Shown: one piece after another, positions 8,353 through 18,045 of the stretch
How positions within the stretch are numbered: position 1 is the stretch's first letter
Layout of the letters: every line of letters begins with the position of its first letter
Assembly: GCA_902385255.1 (NCBI GenBank)
Contig: CABMEV010000005.1
Span: 1-64,000, forward strand
Length of the DNA stretch: 64,000 bases
Direction: 5' to 3'
DNA from: Candidatus Tiddalikarchaeum anstoanum
Lineage (GTDB): Archaea > Nanobdellota > Nanobdellia > Tiddalikarchaeales > Tiddalikarchaeaceae
Notes under the pieces: model-generated
What the model saw: only the letters and a program-made list of their open reading frames with translations
Told to the model about the DNA's origin: nothing
Databases searched by the model: none
Made by a program: the position numbers and the translations under genes

Positions 8353-10481
8353 CTCACACACCAGTATATTGTTTTTTCCACTTGGTTATTTGAAATATCT
8401 GCATCTTTTATAACTATTTCACTGTTATATTTCTCGATTACTTTTTTAGGAACCAGTTCAGAGTTGCAGAATAAGTACCTCGTGGTTGTAGTGGTCTCGC
8501 AGCCGCTGCAAATCTGTGACGAGAAACGGGCAACGCAAGTATAATTCGGCAAAGTTATGCAGTTGTCCATGTCATTGGTTGTTTCGGTCACGGCATCGTA
8601 GTGCAACGTGCTGGTATCATTTTGTCCTGTAGTCGAGTTATAATTAGTGATAACTTCATCTCTCGCATCCAAATGGTATGTTACATCATAAACGACTTTC
8701 GGAATTGCGCAAGTTCCTGATTGGAGTGCGAATCCTGTGAAGCTTCCTGTTGAGCATGCAAAGTTGGTAGTGCTGCTCTCTCTTGGGCAGTAACAAGTAT
8801 CAGTTCCTACGCTTACAGGATTACAGTTTAATCCTTCAAAGCCTTTTAGTACAGTTCCTTCAAACCATAAAGGTGTTATCTTATCTATAGGCCTAATGAG
8901 AGCGTCTTCGAAATTATGCGTTGGGCTTACAGTAGTGACAACTCCTCCTTCCACTACGTTGAAAACGAGTCTGCTTCCGTCGGATGCGTAAACATTAAAG
9001 TCCTGTACGGGTGATTGGTACACCACAAAATGTTCAGCATCTGTTGTTCTTATAATATGATGATTCGTGTCGTACTCGTAAACAGGCATTGAAGAACTAT
9101 TTATCAAATAAGTGATACTGTTGTCATAATCGTATTCTATGCTCACTCTCATCTTTCCCTCTGAGCAGTCATATAAGTCTGCAGCTTCGGCCATTAAACC
9201 GTTACGCATCCTGTGAGCTTGGCTTAAATCAACGAGCGCTGAAAAATTAGAGAATGCTCCCACATTAAAAGAGTTATATGATGGCAGAGCCGCGGTTTGA
9301 ATTATCATCTTGTCAAATCCTATCTCGTGATAAGCACCCAAACTATCTGTTATTTCAAATTTCAATTTCATGCTGACATCATTATACTTATTAGCTAAGT
9401 CTATACGCAATAAGTTTGGATTAAACCATGACTCTAAAGGCTGATTAGTCCCTCTCTCATTGCAGACTTCACAATAAAGGTCAGTGCATGTCTCGTTATA
9501 ACCTATTGTTGTATTGCAGCACTTAGAAGGGCCGTTATCGCATGGAGGAGTGGTGCAATAATAAGTATATCTGGTTTCGTAATGACCCCAACAACAAGTG
9601 GTTGGTATCCAAGGAAGACAGTACCAATCACAGACATAGTATGGATTTTCAGGAGGTGAAGGGCTAGGTTTATTGCAGCAGCCCTGTTCGTATCCGCAGA
9701 TTGTACCGTTGCATACATTTGCATATATTGGTGTCTGCGTGCATTCCTCGCCGCACACTTCATTATTGCATACTATTGTATGGTCCCAGCTTCTGTTAAT
9801 TGTGCACGGAGCATTAGAGTCAAACATTCCGTTCATGCACATGTTTCCAATGCTCGGATCAGTCGGAGGATAAAAACAGAAGGATGCATTAAACGAGTAC
9901 TCATTATTGTCAACAACACTTTCGTTGAATATTGAGCTTGCAATACCTGCTCCTAACGTTATCTCTGACGTGCAGTTAAAAAAAGGGAGCAGAAGGATTT
10001 CCGGATAAGTATTGCTGCCAGACCCTATTGTTCTTGGCAGAGTAACTGGATAACTGTATAATCTTTGTGCCAGGACTTCCAGCCCGTTTATCCTCTCCTT
10101 GGTGCATGAACTCGGACTGGCTCCGCACTTCTCATAAGTCATGTATGGAGTTACGCTGATTCTCGCATCAGCCGAGGGAGGTATTGATGTTCTTTTGAAT
10201 CCGTAATTAAACTGGTAGCCTGTAGTTGAATTAATCACTGAATACTTTGTTGGGTCCACATTGAAGATGTTGCCCTCCCTGTAAGTTGTAATATAAACCA
10301 CATCTAATCCGCTTAGCTGCTGGGAATAGATTGTCCTGTTGAAGAAGTCTATGTTCTGGCTTGCAACGTTATTTCCCAAGAATAAGAACACTGCAGATGC
10401 CAGCATGAATAAGAATATCACTGCTGTCAAGAAATTTCCAAGGTCTATCTGCGCTGTTTGATTCATGGCTATTTTACTCAT
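8349..10481 (-). CDS. Large pilin-like protein with Cys-rich ectodomain
   Basis: 710 aa; MNQTAQIDLGNFLTAVIFLFMLASAVFLFL N-terminus; central segment rich in CC/CxxC motifs. Confidence 0.82.
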   Translation of the reverse strand: MSKIAMNQTAQIDLGNFLTAVIFLFMLASAVFLFLGNNVASQNIDFFNRTIYSQQLSGLDVVYITTYREGNIFNVDPTKYSVINSTTGYQFNYGFKRTSIPPSADARISVTPYMTYEKCGASPSSCTKERINGLEVLAQRLYSYPVTLPRTIGSGSNTYPEILLLPFFNCTSEITLGAGIASSIFNESVVDNNEYSFNASFCFYPPTDPSIGNMCMNGMFDSNAPCTINRSWDHTIVCNNEVCGEECTQTPIYANVCNGTICGYEQGCCNKPSPSPPENPYYVCDWYCLPWIPTTCCWGHYETRYTYYCTTPPCDNGPSKCCNTTIGYNETCTDLYCEVCNERGTNQPLESWFNPNLLRIDLANKYNDVSMKLKFEITDSLGAYHEIGFDKMIIQTAALPSYNSFNVGAFSNFSALVDLSQAHRMRNGLMAEAADLYDCSEGKMRVSIEYDYDNSITYLINSSSMPVYEYDTNHHIIRTTDAEHFVVYQSPVQDFNVYASDGSRLVFNVVEGGVVTTVSPTHNFEDALIRPIDKITPLWFEGTVLKGFEGLNCNPVSVGTDTCYCPRESSTTNFACSTGSFTGFALQSGTCAIPKVVYDVTYHLDARDEVITNYNSTTGQNDTSTLHYDAVTETTNDMDNCITLPNYTCVARFSSQICSGCETTTTTRYLFCNSELVPKKVIEKYNSEIVIKDADISNNQVEKTIYWCVR

Positions 10482-12553
10482 TTAACTCCCGTTGCGACAG
10501 CTATGTCTGCAAGTCCCGTAAATATCATGGTAGTAACTGAAACTATTAAAATATATGCAGTTGTCGCTATCAGCAGCGTTTTTGCGCACCTGTCCATGAA
10601 GTAAATCTTGTCTCCTGCGAATTCTATCTGGTTGACTAAGTACACCATTAATGCAACAACGATAACTAAGTATACTCCAACTATTGGCTGAAATTCCCAG
10701 ACTTTGACGCTGCTGCTTAAGTTCAGGAATCCCAATACGAAATCAATGTTCATTCCTCCAGCACCTGAGACATCCCCTGCTCCCCCTGATAATGAGCTAA
10801 TCTGCTGGCCTAAATTGCTGAGTATTAAGAATATCATTGTTGACAATCCGACAACTACGCCTGTTATTAATGGTGCAATAAAGTTAGCCTGGAATACTAA
10901 GCTGCTTATAGTCTCGCTAAGGATATCATTTATTTTCTCATTAATATTCCTTATTGCCTTAGTATACCTTCCTATGTTTGCCATGCTCATGCTCGCAGCC
11001 TCCGCTGATTCCTGGCTTGAGCTCACTAAGATTCTCATTATGCTGTTTACCAGCATTGAAGGGTACATATTGATTGCCCCGTTTTCAGAATCAAAGATTG
11101 CATTCTCAACATCCAATCCTAACTGTGAAATATTATTGCTTATCTTTTCAAAGAATGCGTAAATAGACGAGCTTTTCATCTCCTCTGCAGTTTTTACAAG
11201 CGTTTGTTCAAGAGGGCGTCCTTCACCCATCATGTTTGAGATTATGAACGCCGCATTTGTGAAATCTTCCTCTACGCTTCCAACAAGCCTTCTGATTTTC
11301 ACCCTTTGGAAAGAGTATAAGTAAAAATAAGCTACTGCTGTAAGCATTAATCCAATAACTATTGGGAGCGAACCAAACACGTCATTCTTTGAAGGAGGAA
11401 GCCCCTGCACGCTGTAAATGTATAACAAAAATATACCAACACCAGCAATCAGTGTGAATATTGAGAATATGTATGCAGGAAAGGCTAATTTTTTATTGCC
11501 GGATTTTATGAAAAATTTTCCTTCAGGAGGCACATCAGGGTGTTTTGAGATGTCAGGAATAGGGAAGCCTACAGGCCTGGAACCTAATACTTTGTTTATG
11601 AAAAATACTAATATTACAGGGAGCACTAAGTCGTAGAAGAAGAATATCATGTCAGGAGTGATTAAGTCAGCCATGAAAGCGCTAATCATTGGAAGCATAA
11701 CTAAACCAAGTATTGGGAGTGTTATTCCAATTAAGCTTACTGCCTGAACAGGGGACCTTAAACTGTTTGCGTATTTCACCATCGAATCGTAAGTCCCGTT
11801 AAGTATGGTGTCAACTGCTAAGTCTAATGTTTCGTAGCGCCTTTTCTCATCCAACTGGTGAAGCGCTGATAATACGAGCTGCATGGCGTCGACGAACGGC
11901 GGATTTCTCTCCCTCCAAGTCTGCAGGAATACATTCATCGCGTCATATAAGTCCCTGCTTTTTCTTGTCTGAACATTCCATAATAATAGTTTGAAATCGT
12001 TGCCTAAAGGCCCAGTCAGATTAGTGCTTGCGAATTTTATTGCACCTTCAATGTTGGGCGTGTGGCGCATATATATCACTACGTATAATACTCCAAGCAC
12101 CATCTCGCTTGTCTCCTCAAGTATGTTCTTAGTTGCATTATTCTTTGCATAATTCCTGACATAAGTGTAAGCGTAGAAAGCGACAGGCAGTCCTGCAAAT
12201 GAGAACATTGAATTCGTTAACAGTATAAGTAAGACTGATATGAATAATCCTGCAATTAATACTATTATGCTTAGCCCCGTCACTTCGCCAGGCGTAACAT
12301 TAAGCCCTGAAGCTATTATGTCTTTCTGCAAATTTTCAGTCTCGCTTCGTGAGAGTGATATTTTGAATATTCCGCCGACGCTCTTACAGAGCCTCTCGTA
12401 CCAGCTCTTCCTCTCAACTTTCTCATTAAGAAAAGTCTTATACTCAAAACTCTTGCTTTCGCCTCCGAGTGTTATCTCTTTGCGCAGGCTGTCCCTGTTT
12501 ACTTTGCCTTTGTCATAATCGTCAAATAAGTTGTCCGCCACGTTTTCTGACAA
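10478..12553 (-). CDS. Type II secretion system F / TadC / FlaJ-like membrane platform protein (two modules)
   Basis: 691 aa polytopic; two repeated helical-plus-TM modules (for example EEDFTNAAFIISNMMGEGRPLEQTLVKTAEEM); adjacent to ATPase. Confidence 0.85.
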   Translation of the reverse strand: MSENVADNLFDDYDKGKVNRDSLRKEITLGGESKSFEYKTFLNEKVERKSWYERLCKSVGGIFKISLSRSETENLQKDIIASGLNVTPGEVTGLSIIVLIAGLFISVLLILLTNSMFSFAGLPVAFYAYTYVRNYAKNNATKNILEETSEMVLGVLYVVIYMRHTPNIEGAIKFASTNLTGPLGNDFKLLLWNVQTRKSRDLYDAMNVFLQTWRERNPPFVDAMQLVLSALHQLDEKRRYETLDLAVDTILNGTYDSMVKYANSLRSPVQAVSLIGITLPILGLVMLPMISAFMADLITPDMIFFFYDLVLPVILVFFINKVLGSRPVGFPIPDISKHPDVPPEGKFFIKSGNKKLAFPAYIFSIFTLIAGVGIFLLYIYSVQGLPPSKNDVFGSLPIVIGLMLTAVAYFYLYSFQRVKIRRLVGSVEEDFTNAAFIISNMMGEGRPLEQTLVKTAEEMKSSSIYAFFEKISNNISQLGLDVENAIFDSENGAINMYPSMLVNSIMRILVSSSQESAEAASMSMANIGRYTKAIRNINEKINDILSETISSLVFQANFIAPLITGVVVGLSTMIFLILSNLGQQISSLSGGAGDVSGAGGMNIDFVLGFLNLSSSVKVWEFQPIVGVYLVIVVALMVYLVNQIEFAGDKIYFMDRCAKTLLIATTAYILIVSVTTMIFTGLADIAVATGVK

Positions 12554-14813
12554 CCTCCTTCATCCAGTCTTCAAACAAGGCAAGCATGTCTTTACTTTCA
12601 GGGTATCCTTGTTCATCTTTTAACTTCTCGAATATTTTATGGTAATAATCATTAGCTACTATTACGAAATCACTCTCTAACAAGTCAGGCATTTTATAAT
12701 CATTCGCGAATTTCAATATTGTTTCAACTATTTTGCCTCTTAGCATTATTTCTTCCCAGACTAAATCCCACTTCCCTGCCCACTCCCTCACGTTTCCTGC
12801 AATGTTCTTTAATATCTCGCTGTCTCCTTCAAGGAGTGCCCTGTCTGGTTTTAATTTATCTTCTTTAGCATCATAAGTCATTAAGCTTACAAAACCTTTC
12901 TCCCTCATTGGGTCATCTTCCCAGTGTTTTCTGATTTCAACTATATTCGTAATTCGTCTCCTTTCTGTTAAGCCGTCAGGGCTTTTTAGTTTCTGGGCGA
13001 TCATTATTATATCTGTTGCTTTGAAGCTTGTTCTTGGAACTTTCAGGTCATTTACTACACGGTCGAAGATACCGTAAGCTGAGTCTCCATGTATTGTTCC
13101 TGCAACAACGTTGGCTAATGCTCCAACCCTCATTGCTTCATACAGCGCTACAGCTTCTGTGCTTCTTACTTCTCCAACTATTAATGCACTGTCTCCAAGT
13201 CTTAGTGTTGTTCTGATTCCGTCTGTCGCGTTCATCTCGTTGCTTGTTCCTGCAAGAGCGGATCCGACTTTCATTGATAATATGTTGTAATTCATGTCCC
13301 TAAGATAAGTCACTGGTAGTTCCAGCGTATCTTCAACTACGATTATTCTGAATTTTCTCATTATCTGGACGAGGCATGCTGCCAAGATGCTTGATTTTCC
13401 AGCACCTCTAGTTCCTGCAACGAGTATTGTTCTTGACCCGTCTATTAAGAACCAAAGTAGTCCTGCAGCAAGAGGTGTCATGCTTTTATACTTGACTAGC
13501 AAGTGGAACGTGAATGGTTTCTCCCTGTGTCTTCTGAAAACAAAAGTTAGCCCGTTGGGTGATAATGGCTCCTGCACTATGCTGACACGGGCTCTTATGA
13601 ACTCAGTCTCGAGTTCCGTGTCAAGTACTGGATTTGCGTCATCAAGTGGTCTGCCGCTCATCATTCTAAAACGGCTGGCCCATCCTTTAGCGTCACGAAC
13701 GTTTGGTATAATATTGGTTTTTAATTCTCCGTACTCGGCGTGCTTTAATATTATAGGCACTCTTCCAACAGGGGGGTTTACGTAAATATCTTCTACTTTC
13801 TCGTCTTCTAATAATAATTCTATGAGTCCGAACCCTACTGTTAATCTGACTAGTATTCTTGCCAGTGTTTCTATTTTTTGGAATGAAACTTTCAGGTTTC
13901 TTTGTTTTGCAACTTCCTGCAATAAGTCCCTGCTTAGTTTGAAGAATACATCACGCATCCTTTTGGAGTCTGTGAACTCTTCCTCTCTCGGTTTATGTTT
14001 TGCAAGTATGTCCCTGGCCCCGTTTAATAATTCGTACTCCTCATCTGATAATGCAAACTCTGGCGGGTGAATATAATATTTTTTTGTTACGTCCTCGGGC
14101 ACGTCGTATATTATTACTTCACTCTTGTCTTTTTTTCCAATCTCGTAAGTTTCGACTTCCTGCGCTTTTAACGGCGGGTCCATGACGAGCCTTGCGTACA
14201 TGAAGTTCGGCTTTATTGAGGGTTCAAAGAGTTCCCTGTATATTTCTCTCTCTCCAATCTTGTATCCTGGCAGCCGGTCTTTTAACTGCTGCATCATCTG
14301 AGTCTTACTTAATTCGTCAACGATTGTTGAAAGTTTGAGTATTTGTAAATCGCTTAATTTCTTTAACTGGGTGTTTAATCCTTCATTTCTCGCTTTCTCC
14401 TCCCTTAACTCCCTTATTGCCTTAACGTAAGCGCCGATTGGGTCTCGTTTAAACCTGGAGAGTATTATATCCTTCATCACGCTTAAGTGCTCTATAAGCA
14501 ATTTCTGAGCCTGAGGCTCCTCCACTAAAGGATACTTCATTATTTCAAATTGTTGCTCTAATTTGAGGTATACTTGTGCCACTTCATCGAGAAGTTCTGT
14601 CTGCTCGTATGGGTAAATATAATTCTGGTCGCTGGATAGTATGATATTTGTAACGCCGCCTATTTCGATTAATTTGTTAATAATCATCTCCATGCAGTGT
14701 TCAGAATCTTCTATGCTTGGGTAGTATATGCAGCCGACGCAGTTTATCCTAAGGTTCCTCTCGGAGCCTTCACGCTCTACTTCAAAATCTTCACAAGTGT
14801 TTTGGCCTGCCAT
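12522..14813 (-). CDS. Type II/IV secretion system ATPase (TadA/FlaI/PilB superfamily)
   Basis: Walker A VAGTRGAGKSS, Asp box VVEDTLELP, ALIVGEVRSTEA Walker B, GTIHGDSAYGIFDRVVNDL His box. Confidence 0.95.
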   Translation of the reverse strand: MAGQNTCEDFEVEREGSERNLRINCVGCIYYPSIEDSEHCMEMIINKLIEIGGVTNIILSSDQNYIYPYEQTELLDEVAQVYLKLEQQFEIMKYPLVEEPQAQKLLIEHLSVMKDIILSRFKRDPIGAYVKAIRELREEKARNEGLNTQLKKLSDLQILKLSTIVDELSKTQMMQQLKDRLPGYKIGEREIYRELFEPSIKPNFMYARLVMDPPLKAQEVETYEIGKKDKSEVIIYDVPEDVTKKYYIHPPEFALSDEEYELLNGARDILAKHKPREEEFTDSKRMRDVFFKLSRDLLQEVAKQRNLKVSFQKIETLARILVRLTVGFGLIELLLEDEKVEDIYVNPPVGRVPIILKHAEYGELKTNIIPNVRDAKGWASRFRMMSGRPLDDANPVLDTELETEFIRARVSIVQEPLSPNGLTFVFRRHREKPFTFHLLVKYKSMTPLAAGLLWFLIDGSRTILVAGTRGAGKSSILAACLVQIMRKFRIIVVEDTLELPVTYLRDMNYNILSMKVGSALAGTSNEMNATDGIRTTLRLGDSALIVGEVRSTEAVALYEAMRVGALANVVAGTIHGDSAYGIFDRVVNDLKVPRTSFKATDIIMIAQKLKSPDGLTERRRITNIVEIRKHWEDDPMREKGFVSLMTYDAKEDKLKPDRALLEGDSEILKNIAGNVREWAGKWDLVWEEIMLRGKIVETILKFANDYKMPDLLESDFVIVANDYYHKIFEKLKDEQGYPESKDMLALFEDWMKEVVRKRGGQLI

Positions 14814-14907
14814 TAACCTTTTAACCCCTCTATACCCAAAATTTATATATTACGCTACGACTATTTCAATATTATTGAATCTATAAAAAGGTTGGTAACT
14901 TAAAAAT

Positions 14908-15324
14908 ATGGCACTCCCTCCCGAACAACAAAAATCTCCTTCTGGAATGACTGGACAAGCTGCTCCTTCTCAAGAGACCAGCATGGCCAGCATGATTATC
15001 CAAAGATTAAATGAGGTCAATACGAGGATTAGACTTGCTGAGGAAAGATTGGAGCAGAACAAGGAGCGTCTCCGTGTTTTTGATGACCAGATGTTAAGCA
15101 TTCGTGAAAATATTAACGGTGACATAACTAAAATCAATGCGCAGATTGAAGATATGAGAAAAAGTATTAAAAACATCGATGATACAATACATCATATTAT
15201 AAAGGAGTTGGAATTAACTGCTAAAAAGCAGGAGTTGACTGTTATTGAAAAATACGTTGACATGATGGATCCGACTCGTTACGTGACAAAGGAAGAATTA
15301 CAGAGGTTGTTAAAAAATGCCTGA
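14908..15324 (+). CDS. Coiled-coil protein, possibly FlaC-like accessory component
   Basis: 138 aa, heptad-rich (RLNEVNTRIRLAEERLEQNKERLRVFDDQML...); divergent from ATPase gene. Confidence 0.6.
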   Translation: MALPPEQQKSPSGMTGQAAPSQETSMASMIIQRLNEVNTRIRLAEERLEQNKERLRVFDDQMLSIRENINGDITKINAQIEDMRKSIKNIDDTIHHIIKELELTAKKQELTVIEKYVDMMDPTRYVTKEELQRLLKNA

Positions 15325-16042
15325 AGGTATACCTATACAAAAAGTCGTTGATATGAAAGGCAGAAATGCGGATAATAATGCTATTATTGAAGCGTTAAGA
15401 AGCGAGGGTTATTCTTTTCAGCAGATTCGTGATGCTATCCAGCAGGCAGATTTGAAAAAGACAATTACTGTTTCTCCTGGTGCTCCTATTCCTCAAAGTT
15501 ATCCTCAACAGCAGATTATGACTTCACCGCAGCAAAATACTGCTCAAAGGCCGCCTATGCCACAACAGCAAATGCAGGTAAATCCTGTTCAAGCTCCACA
15601 GATGGCTCAGCAGCAAATGATGCAGGCGCCCCAGCCGCAAGGTCCTTCTCGCCGCAGTGTTGACCTTGATGAGGTGCAGAGAGTTCTTGAGGAGATAATT
15701 GAGGAGAAGTGGAAGGAGAGCGAGGGGCAATTAATTAAGATTAATGAATGGAGAGCTGTTGTTAATTCCAAGATTAAAGAGTTCGAGACTAGGATTTCGG
15801 AATTAAACACTCGTATTGACAGCTTCAACACTGTTCTTGTAAAGAAGGCTGAAAGTTTCGATGAGACTATGCGTAATGTTGACACTGAGATTCAAGCATT
15901 AGAAAAGAGCCTGAACAAGCTTGTTCCAATATTATCTGACAATATCAGCGAGTTAAGAGGAGTCATTACTGACTTGAGAAAAGATCAGCCTAAAGCTGAA
16001 AATCCTCCAATGAGGGATATTAGAACTAGCACGTTATTATAA
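15317..16042 (+). CDS. Protein with N-terminal helical (UBA-like) motif, Pro/Gln-rich linker and C-terminal coiled coil
   Basis: 241 aa; IIEALRSEGYSFQQIRDAIQQADL then PQQQ-rich segment then coiled coil; 8-nt overlap with previous gene. Confidence 0.65.
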   Translation: MPEGIPIQKVVDMKGRNADNNAIIEALRSEGYSFQQIRDAIQQADLKKTITVSPGAPIPQSYPQQQIMTSPQQNTAQRPPMPQQQMQVNPVQAPQMAQQQMMQAPQPQGPSRRSVDLDEVQRVLEEIIEEKWKESEGQLIKINEWRAVVNSKIKEFETRISELNTRIDSFNTVLVKKAESFDETMRNVDTEIQALEKSLNKLVPILSDNISELRGVITDLRKDQPKAENPPMRDIRTSTLL

Positions 16043-16056
16043 AAAAAAATATTTTT

Positions 16057-16626
16057 TTATTTCTTTTGCGTTATCATGTAAGTTATTGCTGCCATTATTG
16101 CAAGTATTAATATCGCTCCTGCTACTTGCGGCTGTGCAAGCACTATTGCTGGATTCGCCAAGTCTTCAGGTGTTATCTCATTGCTTGCAGGTCCTATTGT
16201 TCCTGTAAAATTCGTTCTGCCTACTATGAAATCCAATCCTCCATTCAGTCCAACCATTACTAATACGAAGAGTAATAATAATACAGGTATGAACACTGCC
16301 GGCTGCTGCAATATATTTACTACAAAGTCAGGTTTCACTCCAACCCATTCGAGCAGTAATAATCCTACGAATATGAAAAAAGCAGCTACTATTATTATGG
16401 GTATAAAATTTAGCAAGAAATTCCTGAGGGACCAACTTAGTGTGACTATTATTCCAACGCCTATTGCTACCATTGAGTTAACGTCGTGCCTGTCTTTTCC
16501 GAATATCTGGCTTTTTTCCAGCATTCCGTAAAGCGCTGCTGCACCTATTATGAATGGTACGACTACATCAAAGATGCCTATCCTGTTTATTACATCCAAT
16601 GCTTGTCCTGCTACTGTTTCAACCAT
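16057..16626 (-). CDS. Polytopic membrane protein, paralog of 17313..17981
   Basis: 189 aa; IGIFDVVVPFIIGAAALYGMLEKSQIFG. Confidence 0.75.
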   Translation of the reverse strand: MVETVAGQALDVINRIGIFDVVVPFIIGAAALYGMLEKSQIFGKDRHDVNSMVAIGVGIIVTLSWSLRNFLLNFIPIIIVAAFFIFVGLLLLEWVGVKPDFVVNILQQPAVFIPVLLLLFVLVMVGLNGGLDFIVGRTNFTGTIGPASNEITPEDLANPAIVLAQPQVAGAILILAIMAAITYMITQKK

Positions 16627-16668
16627 ATATTTATTATGACCTTTTATTTTTTATAAACTCTGTGGATT

Positions 16669-17283
16669 TTAGTGCTGCGGAGGCTGCTGTGCTGGAGGCT
16701 GTTGTTGCGGCGGCGCCCCGCTTCCTGGCTGCTTGGCTTTCAAACTGCCGGCTGTTACTCCGACTGCTACTGCTACTGCGATTATTATTACTACTGCTAG
16801 TATTATTGTTCCCGGGTTCTGCTGTTTTATGAAATCTATTATTTGCAGCGGGAATGTGAATAAGCCGTCTCCGAATATTGCCCATAATACTATTATTAAT
16901 GCTAGTACTGAACTGAATCCCATTATGTATGGTGAGTATTTCTTTTTCTTCTCATCTCCCGGCACTATTGATATTAATACGAGCCCTATTCCGAGTGCTA
17001 GTGATGCCAGGAATCCGAACCATTGTAAGTATTGTGTTATGGTTATGTAGAATGTTGTTGCTCCAAAGTATGCTATTGCTAGTGATAATACTATTCTTGC
17101 CATTCTCATCTTCTCGTCTTTAAATGCGGGCACGAAGCTTGCTGCAGCAAACATTATTGAGAATATGAATAAGAATATTACAAAGAAGTGGATGAATCCT
17201 ATTCCTACAACTTCAGGGTTCCCTGGTATCATGGCTGATACTATTGTGTTCATTACTTCTACGAATGTTTGAGGTTCAGCCAT
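16669..17283 (-). CDS. Polytopic membrane protein with Pro/Gln-rich C-terminus
   Basis: 204 aa; TM helices then PGSGAPPQQQPPAQQPPQH tail. Confidence 0.75.
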   Translation of the reverse strand: MAEPQTFVEVMNTIVSAMIPGNPEVVGIGFIHFFVIFLFIFSIMFAAASFVPAFKDEKMRMARIVLSLAIAYFGATTFYITITQYLQWFGFLASLALGIGLVLISIVPGDEKKKKYSPYIMGFSSVLALIIVLWAIFGDGLFTFPLQIIDFIKQQNPGTIILAVVIIIAVAVAVGVTAGSLKAKQPGSGAPPQQQPPAQQPPQH

Positions 17284-17312
17284 TATGTTTTACCTTTTAA
17301 AAAAATTCAATT

Positions 17313-17981
17313 TTATTTGCCAAGTTTGTATATGTACCATATGATGAATATTATTACTGCTGCTACTCCTAATCCAGTAAGTAAACTTCCTGTCTGAACT
17401 TCTACTCCCATCATGTACATTACTCCTGTTTCTGTTAGTTGTGTTATGTCAAATAGTCTTGTGCATTCTCCTTCCCTTGTGTTTAAGGTGTTTACTGGCG
17501 TTAGTGTTCCATCGCATGGTGTGACTACGAGTCCGCTGTAATACCCAACTGCTATTATTGCTCCGAATAATAATGCTATCGCGCCTGTCCAAACGATTGC
17601 CGTATATATTGGGTGTTTTGTTAAAAATTCAGGTTTTGAGAATTCTTCTCCGAATGCGAGTCCTAATAATAACATTACTCCAACAATTATCACTGCTACT
17701 ATTGCGAGTATTGGCAGATAATTTGTTGTTATTCCAACTGCCTGGCTTGCCGCTGTCGCTGTTATCGCTATCGCGAATGCTATCATCGCGTGCATGTTTG
17801 TTACTTGCTTGTCTATCTCTTTCGGCAGTTTTCCGCCTTCTTCCCTTCTTGTGAAAAGCTGTGTTCTTTCAAGCATACCAAACACTATTGAATAGAATAG
17901 TATGAATGGTACCACTATTCTTAAGAATCCAAAATCTATCAGTAAATTAAACGCATCCCCTAAAACATTGCCTGTAGTCAT
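17313..17981 (-). CDS. Polytopic membrane protein, paralog of 16057..16626
   Basis: 222 aa; FGFLRIVVPFILFYSIVFGMLERTQLFT. Confidence 0.75.
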   Translation of the reverse strand: MTTGNVLGDAFNLLIDFGFLRIVVPFILFYSIVFGMLERTQLFTRREEGGKLPKEIDKQVTNMHAMIAFAIAITATAASQAVGITTNYLPILAIVAVIIVGVMLLLGLAFGEEFSKPEFLTKHPIYTAIVWTGAIALLFGAIIAVGYYSGLVVTPCDGTLTPVNTLNTREGECTRLFDITQLTETGVMYMMGVEVQTGSLLTGLGVAAVIIFIIWYIYKLGK

Positions 17982-18045
17982 AAAGATAAAATAAGAAATA
18001 CTATATTAAAAAGGTTATTGAGACTTTAAATTAGTCTCAGGGTAA

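Noticed and set aside
10704-11162. Plus-strand 152-aa ORF
   Set aside because: Fully antisense to the TadC/FlaJ-like gene; likely mirror of hydrophobic codon composition.
16040-16060. A/T-tract between convergent genes
   Set aside because: AAAAAAAAATATTTTTTTA is adequately explained as a bidirectional terminator.
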